A stretch of DNA of 64,000 bases. Source: Paulinella micropora (lineage: Eukaryota > Cercozoa > Imbricatea > Euglyphida > Paulinellidae). The notes under the pieces are model-generated. The model had not been told where the DNA came from. It was given only the letters and a program-made list of their open reading frames with translations, and ran no database searches. Positions within the stretch are counted from its first letter, which is position 1; every line of letters begins with the position of its first letter. The DNA lies in contig WBZZ01004624.1 in assembly GCA_019918135.1 (NCBI GenBank), forward strand, positions 1 to 64,000, written 5' to 3'. Positions 10,637-20,764 of the stretch are shown piece by piece. Made by a program: the position numbers and the translations under genes.

Positions 10637-11610
10637 ATGGACAATAAACATATAATTATTAATACAGAAGACACACCTACGGGAGAAGTAGTTAAAACAA
10701 AAGAAGAAGAAGCCCTTGAAATACACCACCAGAAAAAGAACCCGAAAATATGGAATACTATATGGGTTGATAAACCATTAGACCAAATTTTCTGAGACTT
10801 AGCAGATATGAGTAAAATAAAAGATAAGAAAGGAAATAAAGGATATGCTTGGATGCTTGTTTGGATTGATTGTCATTCAAGATATTTAATAATCATTCCA
10901 TTAAAAAATAAAACAGCAAAAGAAGTCTATTATGCTTTGAAAACAATTAAATATAAACCGAAATCAATTACTACTGACAGCGGTGGAGAATATAAAGGAG
11001 CAACCCGTGAATATTTTATTGAAAATGGAATTAAACATGATGTTGTTGAAGTCGGCGACCATAGAGCCTTAGCGGTTGTTGATAGAGTAATAAGGAGTAT
11101 TAGAAGATGGTTAGACCTTTTATTTGAAACTAATCGTAATTTTGATTGGGTTAGTTATATTCAGGACTTAGTCGATGCTTATAATCATAAAGTTCATAGA
11201 GGTATTAAGCTAAACCGATAGATATATTTTTTGGAAGAGACAAAAATAAACAAGTGATAACCCGCGATCATTTAATAGACAAATTCAATGTAAGTGATAG
11301 TGTGAGAAAAGAAAACAAAAGAAACGTTTTCTCCAAAGGTGGAAAGACTTTCAGTAAAATTATTTATAAAGTAAAGGGTCGGTCTGGATTTAAGTTAATA
11401 TTAAATAATGACGAATTAGTAAGTCCTAGAGATTTATTGAAGATTGAATTTATTAAACCAATTGACGAAGAAAAAGATATGAAAGAGCAAACTAAGGAAG
11501 TTATTAAAGAGAAGAAGACAAAAGAACTACTTAAAAGGGAACAAATAGAGCCGGAAAACATTAGAACAAGTAAGAGGGAGCGAAAGGCGAAAGTAATAAT
11601 GGACCTGTAA
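10637..11610 (+). CDS. PLV retroviral-type (rve) integrase, with one in-frame TGA and one frame change
   Basis: RNase H-fold integrase that would insert the viral genome into host DNA. From ATG 10637 the frame runs to a TGA at 10795, exactly where a Trp would fit (before DLADMS). It reopens with the core: LVWIDCHSRY holds the first Asp, ITTDSGGEYKG the second, and HRALAVVDRVIRSIRRW the third acidic site, here Asp instead of the usual Glu. A one-base shift near 11217 leads to PIDIFFGRDKNKQV and a C-terminal SH3/chromo-like segment ending at 11610. It is the terminal gene of the element, as in many integrating PLVs. Confidence 0.8.
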
Positions 11611-12060
11611 TTGGTGGCACTATAGACGGCTAAAAATGTTATCACGTGATTTTTTCTGAGAGGATGCGAAAACGTAGAAATGCTTTTTGTGTTTTCGCAG
11701 TTTTGGACAACTTTTATAAAAAATTTTATGAAATATTTTATAAAAAATAAAAAGATAAGTGTCCTATAGTGGTACCTATAGTAGTAAAATTTATTGATTT
11801 TAATGCTTTGTATTGATTTTGTTTTTATTTAAAAACCTTAAAAAATTTTTAAACTTTTTTCTTGCTTTTATTTAAAAGCGAAATTAAAAGAATGAAATAT
11901 TTCTTTATTCTGCTTTCTTGTATTTATCAAAAATTTTGCTTTTTTATTTTTCTGTTTTGTTGCTTAGTATTGATTTGCGGGAAATGAACAGGAAGACGAA
12001 ATCGTTTTTATAATGACCATTTTGAGGCACGAAAAATGGTATTAAAAAAACGATATTATT
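11611..12060. other. AT-rich right end of the PLV, non-coding, with hairpins
   Basis: No gene is seen. The stretch is strongly AT-rich, like the viral genes and unlike the DNA to its right. It holds ATCACGTGAT (11641-11650), an inverted repeat GCGAAAAC/GTTTTCGC (11666-11673 and 11691-11698), and a long hairpin at 12001-12054. Composition changes sharply near 12,060, which I take as the approximate element end. Confidence 0.5.
12001..12054. repeat. Imperfect 23-bp inverted repeat at the PLV edge
   Basis: The arm at 12001-12023 (beginning ATCGTTTTTATAATG) pairs with 12032-12054 (ending TTAAAAAAACGAT), separated by the 8-base loop GAGGCACG. It is the last AT-rich feature before host-like microsatellite DNA, so it may be part of a terminal repeat or telomere-like end of the virus. 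Confidence 0.5.
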
Positions 12061-12137
12061 CTACTGTCTGGAGAGTCGTGTGAATAGTATGAGATCTAGT
12101 GTGTTGCTGCTCCAGAAATCAAACGCAAACACACAAT

Positions 12138-12143
12138 GACAGC

Positions 12144-12187
<44 letters not shown>

Positions 12188-12310
12188 CGACTACAACAAC
12201 AGCAACAACAACAACAACAAGATTTCACGTATGAGGAGAATGAAGATTGAGGTTGCTGCAATTTTTGGGATTCATGGATAACAAACGAAGGTAGAGGACA
12301 ACAACAACAA

Positions 12311-12360
<50 letters not shown>

Positions 12361-12434
12361 GCAAAAACCATAACCACCACCACCACCACAACCACAACAA
12401 CAACAACAAGAACAACAACAACAAGAACAACAAG

Positions 12435-12465
<31 letters not shown>

Positions 12466-12472
12466 TTGAAGG
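12138..12472. repeat. (CAA)n microsatellites
   Basis: Two blocks of CAA repeats (about 12138-12227 and 12296-12472) with occasional GCA, CCA and GAA variants, separated by ~70 bp of ordinary sequence. All long frames across it are poly-Gln/Asn/Cys/Val/Leu artefacts. No gene is supported. Confidence 0.9.
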
Positions 12473-12505
12473 CCGTAGCCACACACCATCTTGCATTTTA
12501 AATAC

Positions 12506-12507
<2 letters not shown>

Positions 12508-12586
<79 letters not shown>

Positions 12587-12728
12587 GGGCTGATTGGTAT
12601 AAAGCTCCTAGAGTAATGTTCTATGCCGTCACTTCCTTTATTCCACCGATTGGTGTGGAGACTTTCCTTATGGAATGGAGGACTGGATGCACATGGCCTT
12701 TTGGCTCAGCAATTGGCAGGAGATACAC

Positions 12729-12785
<57 letters not shown>
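12508..12785. repeat. (ATT)n microsatellites flanking a short unique segment
   Basis: ATT repeats occupy ~12508-12586 and ~12729-12785. The ~140 bp between them is unique-looking but I see no gene signal in it. Confidence 0.9.
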
Positions 12786-12844
12786 GGAGGGGTGCACAGT
12801 ATGGTACCCCACGGGAAGAGGAGGTGGTTGGGCCTCTTCCAACT

Positions 12845-12935
12845 GGTTTCGAGGCTATGTAGTTGTGTTGGCTCCGAGGCTACGTTGTTGTGTTAATTCC
12901 GAGGCTATGTTGTTGTGTTGGTTCCGAGGCTACAC
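12845..12935. repeat. 25-bp tandem repeat, about 3.6 copies
   Basis: Units of the form TTCCGAGGCTATGTTGTTG plus TGTTGG recur with single substitutions. Together with the microsatellites they separate the PLV from the next gene block. Confidence 0.8.
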
Positions 12936-12947
12936 AAGATTCTTTTT

Positions 12948-13411
12948 TTAGAAGTGGTAGTGCCCTTGGCCCACGGGGTTTAGGTAGCCTTCGTAGAAGT
13001 ATTGGCTGAACACTTCCGACAGCGCGCCGATCAAAAACAACTCTTTGGCGGCGTCTCCGTCGCTTACTAGCCCAAACTGGCCGCTGCCCATGAGCTTGGG
13101 CAGCATAGCAAACAGCAAGCCTCCACCAACCACGTGCACGGCAGGGAAGGGTAAGCGGCTAGCCTGCCTTCTTTCGTGCGGTTCAGCACGCGCGACTGGA
13201 TCAAATCGATGGCAGTGGCAGTCAAGAAAGCCACTACCGCTAGCCCCTTGCTCTTTTCGACAACGACCCCGCTCAAGCCAGGGATGGCCGAGAGGCTGAA
13301 ATAAGTATTGCCGGGGATCACGACCGGGGCGGCCACGTAGGCAAAAGCGGCCGCCGTGCCGGACCGAGCAAAGTTTTCAAGAGAAAACAGGTCGCTCACC
13401 ATTTCGGACAT
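12948..13411 (-). CDS. Hydrophobic (membrane) protein, frameshifted
   Basis: Residues from 13411 (MSEMVSDLFSLENFARSG) contain two hydrophobic stretches (AAAFAYVAAPVVIPG and GLAVVAFLTATAIDLI). A one-base shift near 13140 leads into HVVGGGLLFAMLPKLMGSG and a tail ending YLNPVGQGHYHF at 12948. It is the last gene of a dense minus-strand block. Family not recognised; the membrane helices are the only functional clue. Confidence 0.5.
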
Positions 13412-13467
13412 TTTCTTTTCGGAGAGGTGTTTAATTGGCGCACAACAAAATAATTTTTTTTATTAAT

Positions 13468-14128
13468 CTACTTCTTCTTTTCTTCTACTGGCGCGGGTGC
13501 GTCCAGATTGGTAGCATGGCTATCTGGCTGTGCTGCAAACATCATGTTCTTGGCATGAGTGATGGCGGCCGTTTGCGCCGTCAGCAGAGCTAGTTCAGTC
13601 ATAGGGTCCAGGCGCTGCAGCCCCATGCCCGCGCGCAGCTTGGCCCGCTCAAGCAAGAAGCACCACCGGTCATTGGCAAAGCAGGCCTCGGTCGTGCCCG
13701 AGATTTGGTAACGCGACCCAAGTTTTCGAGGCACACTAGGCCTTGCTTGAGCACAGCGTCCGCTAGCTCGCCCGACAGTTCACCTTCCAGCACTTCCTCA
13801 ACTTCGTCCAACAACAGCGGCAGCTTCTGCCTGGGAAGCCTGCGCAGAGCTTTTGGGTCACAGTTGATGTGCGCCTTTTTGAGCTTGGGCCCAATCAGGG
13901 CACTGCGGCCGTAAGCGCACAAGAGTCTGTAGTTCGGGTCATCGCGTAGCACGGGGTCTTCCGGTCCCGCTGACGACGGTGCGGCCAGGCGCCGTGCCAG
14001 GTTCGCTTGAGAAGGAGCGGCCGTCCTGCGTCGCTTGCCGCTGGCTGTTTGACTTCGACGACTGGCGGCACAGGTGGAGGGAGAGGTTCAGCTGTAGGTG
14101 GCTCGAGGTTAGCAAACGGATCGGTCAT
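13468..14128 (-). CDS. Hypothetical protein, ~220 aa, two frame changes
   Basis: Three overlapping frames belong to one gene: a Pro-rich start (MTDPFANLEPPTAEPLPPPV, 14128), a helical middle (RDDPNYRLLCAYGRSALIG, then LLLDEVEEVLEGELSGELA) after a shift near 13950, and a C-terminal part (SRYQISGTTEACFANDRW) after a shift near 13725, ending in a Lys tail at 13468. No family recognised. Spacing to neighbours is ~50 bp on both sides, typical of viral gene packing. Confidence 0.5.
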
Positions 14129-14176
14129 CTAGGACCCTTTTCTTTGCTTTTATGGCCGCAAAATTAAAATTTTTCT

Positions 14177-14767
14177 TTATCCAATGAGCCTGGCGTCTCC
14201 AGCCTTGTGGATGGAGGTCCAGCCGCGCACAGAGCCGTTCTGGCGGTCGAGGGCGGATACTGCGGGGATAGCCGCCCACTGTTGGTCTCTGAGCTTGGCC
14301 GCCTGGTACTGTTCCACAAACGCCGAAACTTGCATGCACCCATCCCAGTTGTTCCCGTACGTTCTTCTGATTTCCGTCAGCCATGGCAGCATGTTGCTGT
14401 TGTTTTCTCCCCATTCGGCAGGCGCTGCGTCGCCGGCGGCGCAGTTTTTTGTACGAAAATCTTTTCCGTACACGGCCTCGATCTCCGCCGGCGTACCCAC
14501 GAGCAAAACCGCTCCTTTGTACCAAGGCGCCAGCGAGTTCTGCGACAGGCGCTGGGCAACTTTCTGCATGTTTTTGAGAGTCTCCCCCTCCGCCCCGCCG
14601 ATGTCTGGCACTCCCTTCAGGGCCGAGTAGATGATCGAGCTGGTAGCGAGCGAGTCGGTCTGGATGACCGGCCAGGTCTCGGTACCATGCTCGACCTGGT
14701 TGGCCTGGGCGGCAGTCTTTTCTTCGCCAGTGTTGACTAGCGGCACGGTAGGGCCTCGGTTGCTCAT
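14177..14767 (-). CDS. Hypothetical protein, 196 aa
   Basis: Intact frame; I chose the ATG at 14767 (MSNRGPTVPLVNTGEE) over an in-frame one 15 bp upstream because the AT-rich spacer ends there. The protein is soluble, with no membrane span, and its most notable run is SLAPWYKGAVLLVGTPAEIE. No family recognised. It lies in a head-to-tail series of minus-strand genes with short AT-rich spacers. Confidence 0.6.
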   Translation of the reverse strand: MSNRGPTVPLVNTGEEKTAAQANQVEHGTETWPVIQTDSLATSSIIYSALKGVPDIGGAEGETLKNMQKVAQRLSQNSLAPWYKGAVLLVGTPAEIEAVYGKDFRTKNCAAGDAAPAEWGENNSNMLPWLTEIRRTYGNNWDGCMQVSAFVEQYQAAKLRDQQWAAIPAVSALDRQNGSVRGWTSIHKAGDARLIG

Positions 14768-14808
14768 GGTCGTATATAACAATCACCCGACAAGAATTTT
14801 TTTTTTAA

Positions 14809-15075
14809 TTATTTGCCGCCGCCAATCAGCTGCTGCTCGCAGCGGGCGGCCTGTTCAGGTGTCACTTCCAACAAAATGGTGGCATCGGCAATGGCCGGCT
14901 GCTTGAACACTTTCTCGATGGGTGCTTCGGCCACTGTGGTCTGCAGAACCTCAATCGCTTTTCTTTCGGCGTCCTCGCGTTCCTTGCGCTTTTTCGAGGC
15001 GACGCGCGACTGTGTCTCGTTGATTTTGCCCAAGGCCAGGTCCAAGGTCGGGTCGAAGAAGGCCAGGTGCTGCAT
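14809..15075 (-). CDS. Hypothetical protein, 88 aa, coiled coil
   Basis: Intact short gene (MQHLAFFDPTLDLALGKINE) with a charged helix (SKKRKEREDAERKAIEVL) and a C-terminal glycine tail. The stop of the upstream ~1,060-codon gene is 7 bp before its ATG, so both are probably on one transcript. No family recognised. Confidence 0.55.
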   Translation of the reverse strand: MQHLAFFDPTLDLALGKINETQSRVASKKRKEREDAERKAIEVLQTTVAEAPIEKVFKQPAIADATILLEVTPEQAARCEQQLIGGGK

Positions 15076-15081
15076 TTTTTA

Positions 15082-18000
15082 TCACTGTGTGATCAGTTGA
15101 GTATCAACTTTTTGTTTTTTGTTTTTTAGCTTGAGCCTGCCCTTTTTGCCGACATCTTTTACGCTCGTGGCCTTCCCTTCCTCGATGGCCTTCACGGTAT
15201 TCGTGTTATTTGACGACGCCTGTGTGGAACCGGCGTTTTCTAGACTACGTCTCGTACCTGCCTTAGCTGCCTTGAGAGCCCCGATGCGGTCGGGCACAGC
15301 CGTCACACCCGCGGTCCTCATGACCAGCGCCATGTTCTTTCCGAAGACTTCCATGTTCTGATTATTGCCTATCTTCGAGAGGAGCTTATACCGCTCTGTT
15401 AACTGCGCATGGAGTGCATCCTTCTTGTCTGGGTGTTTGAGATATTCCTGGACATACGGGGCAACGACCATCTGCGCGACAACTGGGACGTCCTGTAGCG
15501 GTGCAGTTGTACTAATAAGCTGGTGTAGCAGCTTGTAATTGAGACCGTGATCGCCCGTGTTACCGCCAGCCAGCACGAGCTGGTTGTTGTTTTGGGCAGA
15601 GGAAGAAGGCGCCGTCTTGTCCTCCAGCTTGTTGTAGAGGCCCAAGGCCGCCTTGTTCTTATCTTCTTCGGTGTTTGCCTTCTTGTACTCGACAAGCGCC
15701 CTGGCAGGGTACCCGATGAGTTTATTGACCTCGTCGACAAACGCTTTCCCTTGGGGTGTAGACGTGTCTGTATTCGCGAGCTGTCCGTTCACGCCCGCAA
15801 CGGCTTCCTTTGGCGTGGCGCCAGCCGACATCGCCTGGCCGACGTATTCCTTGGCCAACGCGCTGAGGCGCTTGACGTCACCGGCATCGAGGTTGTTGAT
15901 GCTGGTCACTGGGACGCTGACAAGCCTGTGACTGTAGAGGCGGGACGGCACTTTTTTCTGTTTCCGCTACCATAGGGCTGTCTCCTTCCTCGTCTTCTTC
16001 TTTCTCTTCCTCTTCGGCTGGCGGCCAGCCGTCGTCCATGTTAAGGCTGCCGTCGTCGACTTCGTCGCCCGGGTTTTCGAAGTCGTTGGCTCTCGTCCGC
16101 TTCAGCTGTTTCAGAATAGCCCGGAGCTGCTCACGCACGTTCTCCGCGAGATGACAGTCTTTGCCGCTCAGCTTGCGAGCCACTTGTTGCGCGACGCTGG
16201 TAACCCCGTCCTCTAGCTCGACCGCGTTCTTGAGGCAGAAATTCGCGAGGCCGGCCACGGCGTCTCGGCCGCCGCCGTCAAGTCGTAGTATTCGTCCTCC
16301 TTTGTGAGCTTGTCGATGGTCTCCATCATTTTCTCCATCTCGAACCGGGCAAACTTGCGGCGGGTGTCCGGGGCCGAGCTGCTGCTGCTGCTGCTGGCGC
16401 CGCTTGGAGGTGCCGCAGTAGTGCCGCTTTCTATCGCCAGGGTGTCAGTGCTTCCGTTTGGCGCCGCGGTCAAGGTAAACGCGATGTCTGCAATTTGCGA
16501 CGCGGCATGGCCCTTGTCCCTCCTTCCACATCTGAATTGAGTCCTTGATAGTGTTTTCGAGGGCCTCGACCTGCCTGACAGCAGATTGCTGGCTGCCGAT
16601 GTACAGCTTGGCAGCCTCTGCGTTCTGTCGCGCCTGTTGGACGTTGCGCTGGTCGGTCGCCTGGCCTTGTGTTAACAGGGCCTGGCGCTGGACATCGCTT
16701 ATCCGCGCCTGCGCCCCGAGCACTGCGCTGTGCTTCTCGCCCGCGACCTTGGCGCTAGTCTCGGCCGCCCCGATGGCCAGCTGGCTGTTCGCGCTGTTCT
16801 GGATCCGGCCGACTTGGACCTGCGCCTCGTTGTTGGCAGCGGCTGTTTCGGTCAGCAGCGAGGCGTCTTTCTTGGCACCCGTGATTGCCAGTGTCTTTTT
16901 CTTGCCTTGTTCAATCCGGTTGGCGGTGACCTCTCCGCACGCCGTTATCTGTGCCATGTTCTGTTGGTAGTACGAGATTTGCCTTCCGATGTCGTTCAGC
17001 TGATTTACGGATGTTTCTATTTGCGCGCTCAGCTGGGCAGAAGTCTTGACTTCTTGTGCAGCGCTCGCGACCTCGAGGTTTTTCTCCGCTGTCAGTTTCG
17101 CGGCCTCCAGCCTCAGCGTCTCTCATTTTTTGCTCGTGTTCCTTCTGCTTCAGGTCTTCGAGTGCAGCCTGTTTTTGGTGTTCAAACTTTGCAAAGTCTA
17201 TCTTTCTCTGTTTTTCGTTATTTTGCCTTCGCTGGTCTAGCTCCTTTTTTTCGAATTCCAGACGTTTGTATTCAGCCTGGATTTTGGCGGCCCGGGGCTT
17301 CTCGGCCGACTTGGGCGGGACCGCCTGCAGCTGGTTTCCCTCGTGCGCCTCCGGTTCCGGCTCTTTTGCGTCCGCTGCTGGCGGAGCGTCCGACGCGGAC
17401 ATGTCCTCGTCGTCGTTCTCCGGCAACTGCAATGCCTCGGCGCCCTCGAATTTGTCCTTTTCCTTTGCCGGTCCTTTAAGTTCCTGTGTCGTGCCAGGCT
17501 TGGCGCCACCACTGCCGTCTCCACTAACCCTAACTTCAATTGAGGCCGCGTCTACCATGTCGTTGATGAACGGCAGGAACTGCTCCACGTCTCGCCGCAG
17601 CCTCAGCAGAGTCGCGCAGAAGGCCAGCAGGCACGTAGGGAAAGGCCCTTCTGTCTTGGTCACGATCGATTTGATCCACCTGTCTTCGTCGCCGAACAGG
17701 ACCTTGCGCAGCGTGGTGGTCTTGCGGCCTACCACGTCGGCGGAGCTGGCAGGGAAAAGCAGGCCGCCGCCCTCTTGCTCCACAATGATAAAGTTCAACT
17801 CAGAGGCCTTGTTTCTCTTGAGCAGCTTTGTTTTGTCCAGGCCGCTGTTCACGTACAGCAGGTGCGCAAACTGGTGGTCGTCGCTGTTTTCTTTAGTCAG
17901 GAATTCCGACCAGTGGCCCCTGCGTCCCGAGATGATCTTGGCGAGCACGGGCGAGTGCTCGTGGAGGGCCGGGTCCACGCCGCACGCACAAATGTGCATG

Positions 18001-18275
18001 CGGTCGAGCACCTGGTCCCGGTAACGGTCCCGCAGCTCGGCGAGGCTGGCCACGAAATTGTCCCGCAAGTCTACCCATTCCGCGGCGCTCATCTTGGTCT
18101 TGAGCGGCAGTCGTTCCGGCCAGACCGGTACCGGCTTCTGGCCCGCGCGTATCTCCTCGAGCGTGGTGTTGTTAAAAGCGTCGATCACCTCCTGGGGCGG
18201 CTTGGGGTCGATCGTCACGACCGGACGGTGGTTGGGCTCCGCGCCAAGCCGGCCACTCGCGGCCCACTTTGCCAT
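15082..18275 (-). CDS. Large (~1,060 aa) coiled-coil protein, four frame changes
   Basis: Starts at ATG 18275 (MAKWAASGRLGAEPNHRP). Residues 1-~270 form a globular domain with DRMHICACGVDPALHEHSP. Then come an acidic Pro/Glu linker, a Gln/Lys coiled coil (YKRLEFEKKELDQRRQNNEK), a shift near 17100, an Ala/Gln-rich helical region (from MAQITACGEVTANRIEQG), a shift near 16510, a Ser-rich run, a shift near 16260, an acidic stretch (PPAEEEEKEEDEEGD), a shift near 15950, and a helical C-terminal domain to 15082. No domain recognised. Size and helical content suggest a structural or tegument-like protein, which is speculation. All pieces are collinear and in the same strand. Confidence 0.5.
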
Positions 18276-18284
18276 AATCTTTTG

Positions 18285-19133
18285 TTTAATGACTATAGGG
18301 TACAAGATTTGTTTTTTCAGCAATAGCCACAACACCGCGGCCAGCATCTTTCTCTTTTTTTTCTTTTTCTTTTTCTTCTTGGCGTGGGGGCCAGACAAAA
18401 GATGGCTCGCGAGCGGGCGCGCGAGGCCGCTGCCGTTCAGTGAACCAGCCAAGGCAATGAAAGGCCAGCCCTGTTCTTCGCACACGAGCGCGAACATCGC
18501 CGACTGACGGTGGCGCGACTCGGCCTGTTTCACTTCTGGCACCTGTGCCGCTAGCCCTTCTTCGTCCATCAACAACAGGAAAGCCCTCAGCAACGTCTGA
18601 TAATTCACGAAACACCTTCTCGCCCACGCGTACCTCTCTCTCAGCTTCTTTAGCACTCGGGGCCAGCAGGCGTCGACATTTTTGAAAAGGCGTTCCAGCT
18701 CCTCCAGCGTCTGTTTGCTCGGTTCGCGCCGGCTCAGGTCATAGCCTAACAGGTGGCACAATTGGCTGGCTCGGTCGGTAGTCAGAGGGCCTAGCTTCTC
18801 CCTGCGCCAGATGTACGCGAGGCGAGCGGGCGTCAGGTTCTGTGCCCTCCACTTGTGGGTCAGGCGCCGGGCCTGTGCTAACAAGGCCGGGCTGACACAC
18901 GACGCAGATTGATTCACACCTCGCAGGTTGAAGGTCTCTCTTATTATCTGACGAAGGCGGCTCAGACGAGTGTAGCCGACATGTCTGGGAGCGTGTTGCT
19001 CCCTTACCATCTGCCCATTGACCAACCAGCATTGTGAAGTGTACAGCTCGTGCTCTGTCTTGACCAGGCCACAGTTGGAGCAGTACGTACCAGTGGTTGC
19101 TAAGCTAAACGTCCAGTTGTGTTCGCAGGACAT
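18285..19133 (-). CDS. Zinc-ribbon protein, TFIIB-like (tentative)
   Basis: The N-terminus MSCEHNWTFSLATTGTYCSNCG has a Cys-x-His / Cys-x2-Cys set spaced like a transcription-factor zinc ribbon, followed by a helical ~240-residue region that could hold cyclin-like folds. Near the 3' end a Lys-rich run (10 Lys codons) is followed by an open frame that runs into the next gene. A one-base change in this purine-rich run would restore a stop near 18285-18295, so I end the gene there. Divergent from the gene starting at 19136. The TFIIB link is inferred from ribbon spacing only. Confidence 0.45.
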
Positions 19134-19135
19134 AT

Positions 19136-19729
19136 ATGAAAAGTGACAGGCCAGCAGAAAAAACTTGCAGATTACAAATGTGGACGTTTAAGATTCAAGA
19201 GTTGAAACAACCACGAAAATCAGAAAAGGGGCCGAGAAAGGCGCCCAGAAAAAAGATGGAAGGCACCGAATCGTACAAGGGCAAGTGTCTGCACTGTTCC
19301 TACGGCTGTGCAAGGGACGACGGCAGATGGTACGGCTTGCCGATAGCCCACGCGGACGAAGAATTGTTCGTCTGGGGTCACTTTTGCTCTATGGGGTGTG
19401 CGGCCAAATTTGCGGAATATGGCATAGCCGAGACGCTGCGTTCGCGTGCAATGGACCTGCTACACTCCTTCCTAAGAGTCAATCTACACAAGCAGCTAGT
19501 GCAGCCTGCGCCACCACGCCACGAGCTAGTAGACTACGGCGGACCGCTAGACATCTCGGCTTTCAGGGCCGTGGGACGGGTGGTGAATTGGTATGTACCA
19601 GTGCACCGCAAAGAAACACAAAAGAATATTATTAGCAAGCTCGCTGGGCGCAAGTACACGCTAAGGAGGCTTAAGCGCCTGCCTGGGATTCGTCTCTCTT
19701 CCTCTTCGAGTTCTTCTTCTTGCGTTTAA
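19136..19729 (+). CDS. FCS-type zinc-finger protein resembling viral late transcription factor 2
   Basis: The central motif is CLHCSYG, then GLPIAHADEELFVWGHFCSMGC, i.e. Cys-x2-Cys with a later Phe-Cys-Ser-x2-Cys. This is the pattern of VLTF2-like proteins of nucleocytoplasmic large DNA viruses and related MYM/FCS fingers. The first ATG is only 2 bp from the divergent gene start, so the ATG at 19257 (MEGTESYKG) is a more likely start and leaves a ~120-bp promoter. The C-terminus overlaps the convergent clamp gene by ~59 bp and ends in a Ser run, so the true end may be a few codons earlier. Confidence 0.55.
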   Translation: MKSDRPAEKTCRLQMWTFKIQELKQPRKSEKGPRKAPRKKMEGTESYKGKCLHCSYGCARDDGRWYGLPIAHADEELFVWGHFCSMGCAAKFAEYGIAETLRSRAMDLLHSFLRVNLHKQLVQPAPPRHELVDYGGPLDISAFRAVGRVVNWYVPVHRKETQKNIISKLAGRKYTLRRLKRLPGIRLSSSSSSSSCV

Positions 19730-20635
19730 CCACCCTGCGCTGTTCACTCTCCTCGGCGGCGCTGTCGGTGGTCAGGGCGAGCGGCGCCAGCGTGGGCAGA
19801 GGGGGCGGTGATTCGGCGTCGGCCAGGATAGTGTACTTGAGCCACGGGCCGCCGTCCCGCTTGAAGACGAGGTGCAGCACGTTCGGTGCAGCGCCGACCA
19901 GCACCCGGCCAGTCTTTTTCTCCTGGAAAGCGCACGACTTGAGTATTTTCTTGAGGACTTCCAGGGCGTAGACACACTCGCCGGCTTCGGTAGGCGGGTG
20001 TGACAGGTCCGAGCGCAGCAGCGAGTCCTTGTCCTCCGCGAGCAGGGCGATGCCACCAAGCGAAGTGCGTGCCAGCCGACTTGCGTCCACCGCCCGTAAG
20101 GAGGATTCGGTACAGAGCCTGTCCCCTTCCACAAACAGCCGGCAGTGCGAATTGGATTTGGAATGATGTCGGATAACGGCGTTCAGGGCGGGGCCAGACA
20201 CTTCGACGAGTCGGTCGACGTTGGTCCACTCGATTGTTGGCAGGAAGGCCGCCTCCTGGGACACGAGCAGCGAGGTCAGGTCAGAGTAGTGCTCGAACGA
20301 TTTGGCCTCGTTGTAAAACCTTGTTGTCGACCGCGACTGAAAGTTCCAAGACCATGCCCTCGCGGAAAGTAGAAAGCCAGCAGGACATCTCCTTGAGATC
20401 GACGCTGGACACGCACTTGGGGAACATCAGGTTGACATAATCACCATTGGCGCCCGAAAAGGGGACCATGAACTGCCCAACCAGCCCGTCGGCCGCTGCA
20501 GAGCACGAGCTTGTCGACCGTGGCCTCGATCCTCGCCTCTAGCAACAGCGGCGACAGCGAGTCGAGCGCCCGTCTGAACGCAATCCCATGGGTCTTGGAC
20601 CTCCAAAGAAAACGAGTCATCATTTTTTGAGACAT
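19671..20635 (-). CDS. PCNA-like sliding clamp with basic C-terminal tail, two frame changes
   Basis: Three collinear frames make one protein of ~320 residues. The start (20635) has FRRALDSLSPLLLEARIEA, the clamp-type first helix. The middle (from ~20490) has SSVDLKEMSCWLSTFREG, matching the SMSKILK strand-helix of PCNA. The last part (from ~20275) has ALEVLKKILKS and PWLKYTILA, matching the domain-2 helix and the LKYYLAP end of PCNA. A Lys/Arg tail (KRKKKNSKRKRDESQ) follows, probably a nuclear signal. Family assignment is by pattern, not alignment. Divergent from the next gene at 20765. Confidence 0.5.
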
Positions 20636-20764
20636 TGTTCTGTTGCCACTTTTTTTTTCTCCTTTTAATTAAAACTTTTAAATTGTGAGATTCGAGATTT
20701 AAGATTTAAAAGCCAAAAAAAGAAAACCCGTGCTGTCAAAATAAAAAAGAACCCACAAATCGAA

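Noticed and set aside
10795..10797. TGA reassigned to Trp as the genome's code
   Set aside because: Other genes here end in TGA at sensible places (for example the F-box/LRR gene and 32706-32708), so a simple mutation is more likely.
12061..12496. Long poly-Cys, poly-Val and poly-Leu reading frames
   Set aside because: They are the three frames of a CAA microsatellite.
16730..17479. 249-codon plus-strand frame
   Set aside because: Antisense of the large coiled-coil gene; Arg/Pro/Ser composition typical of a GC-rich shadow.
19744..20229. 161-codon minus-strand frame
   Set aside because: Arg/Pro-rich shadow of the clamp gene in a GC-rich region.
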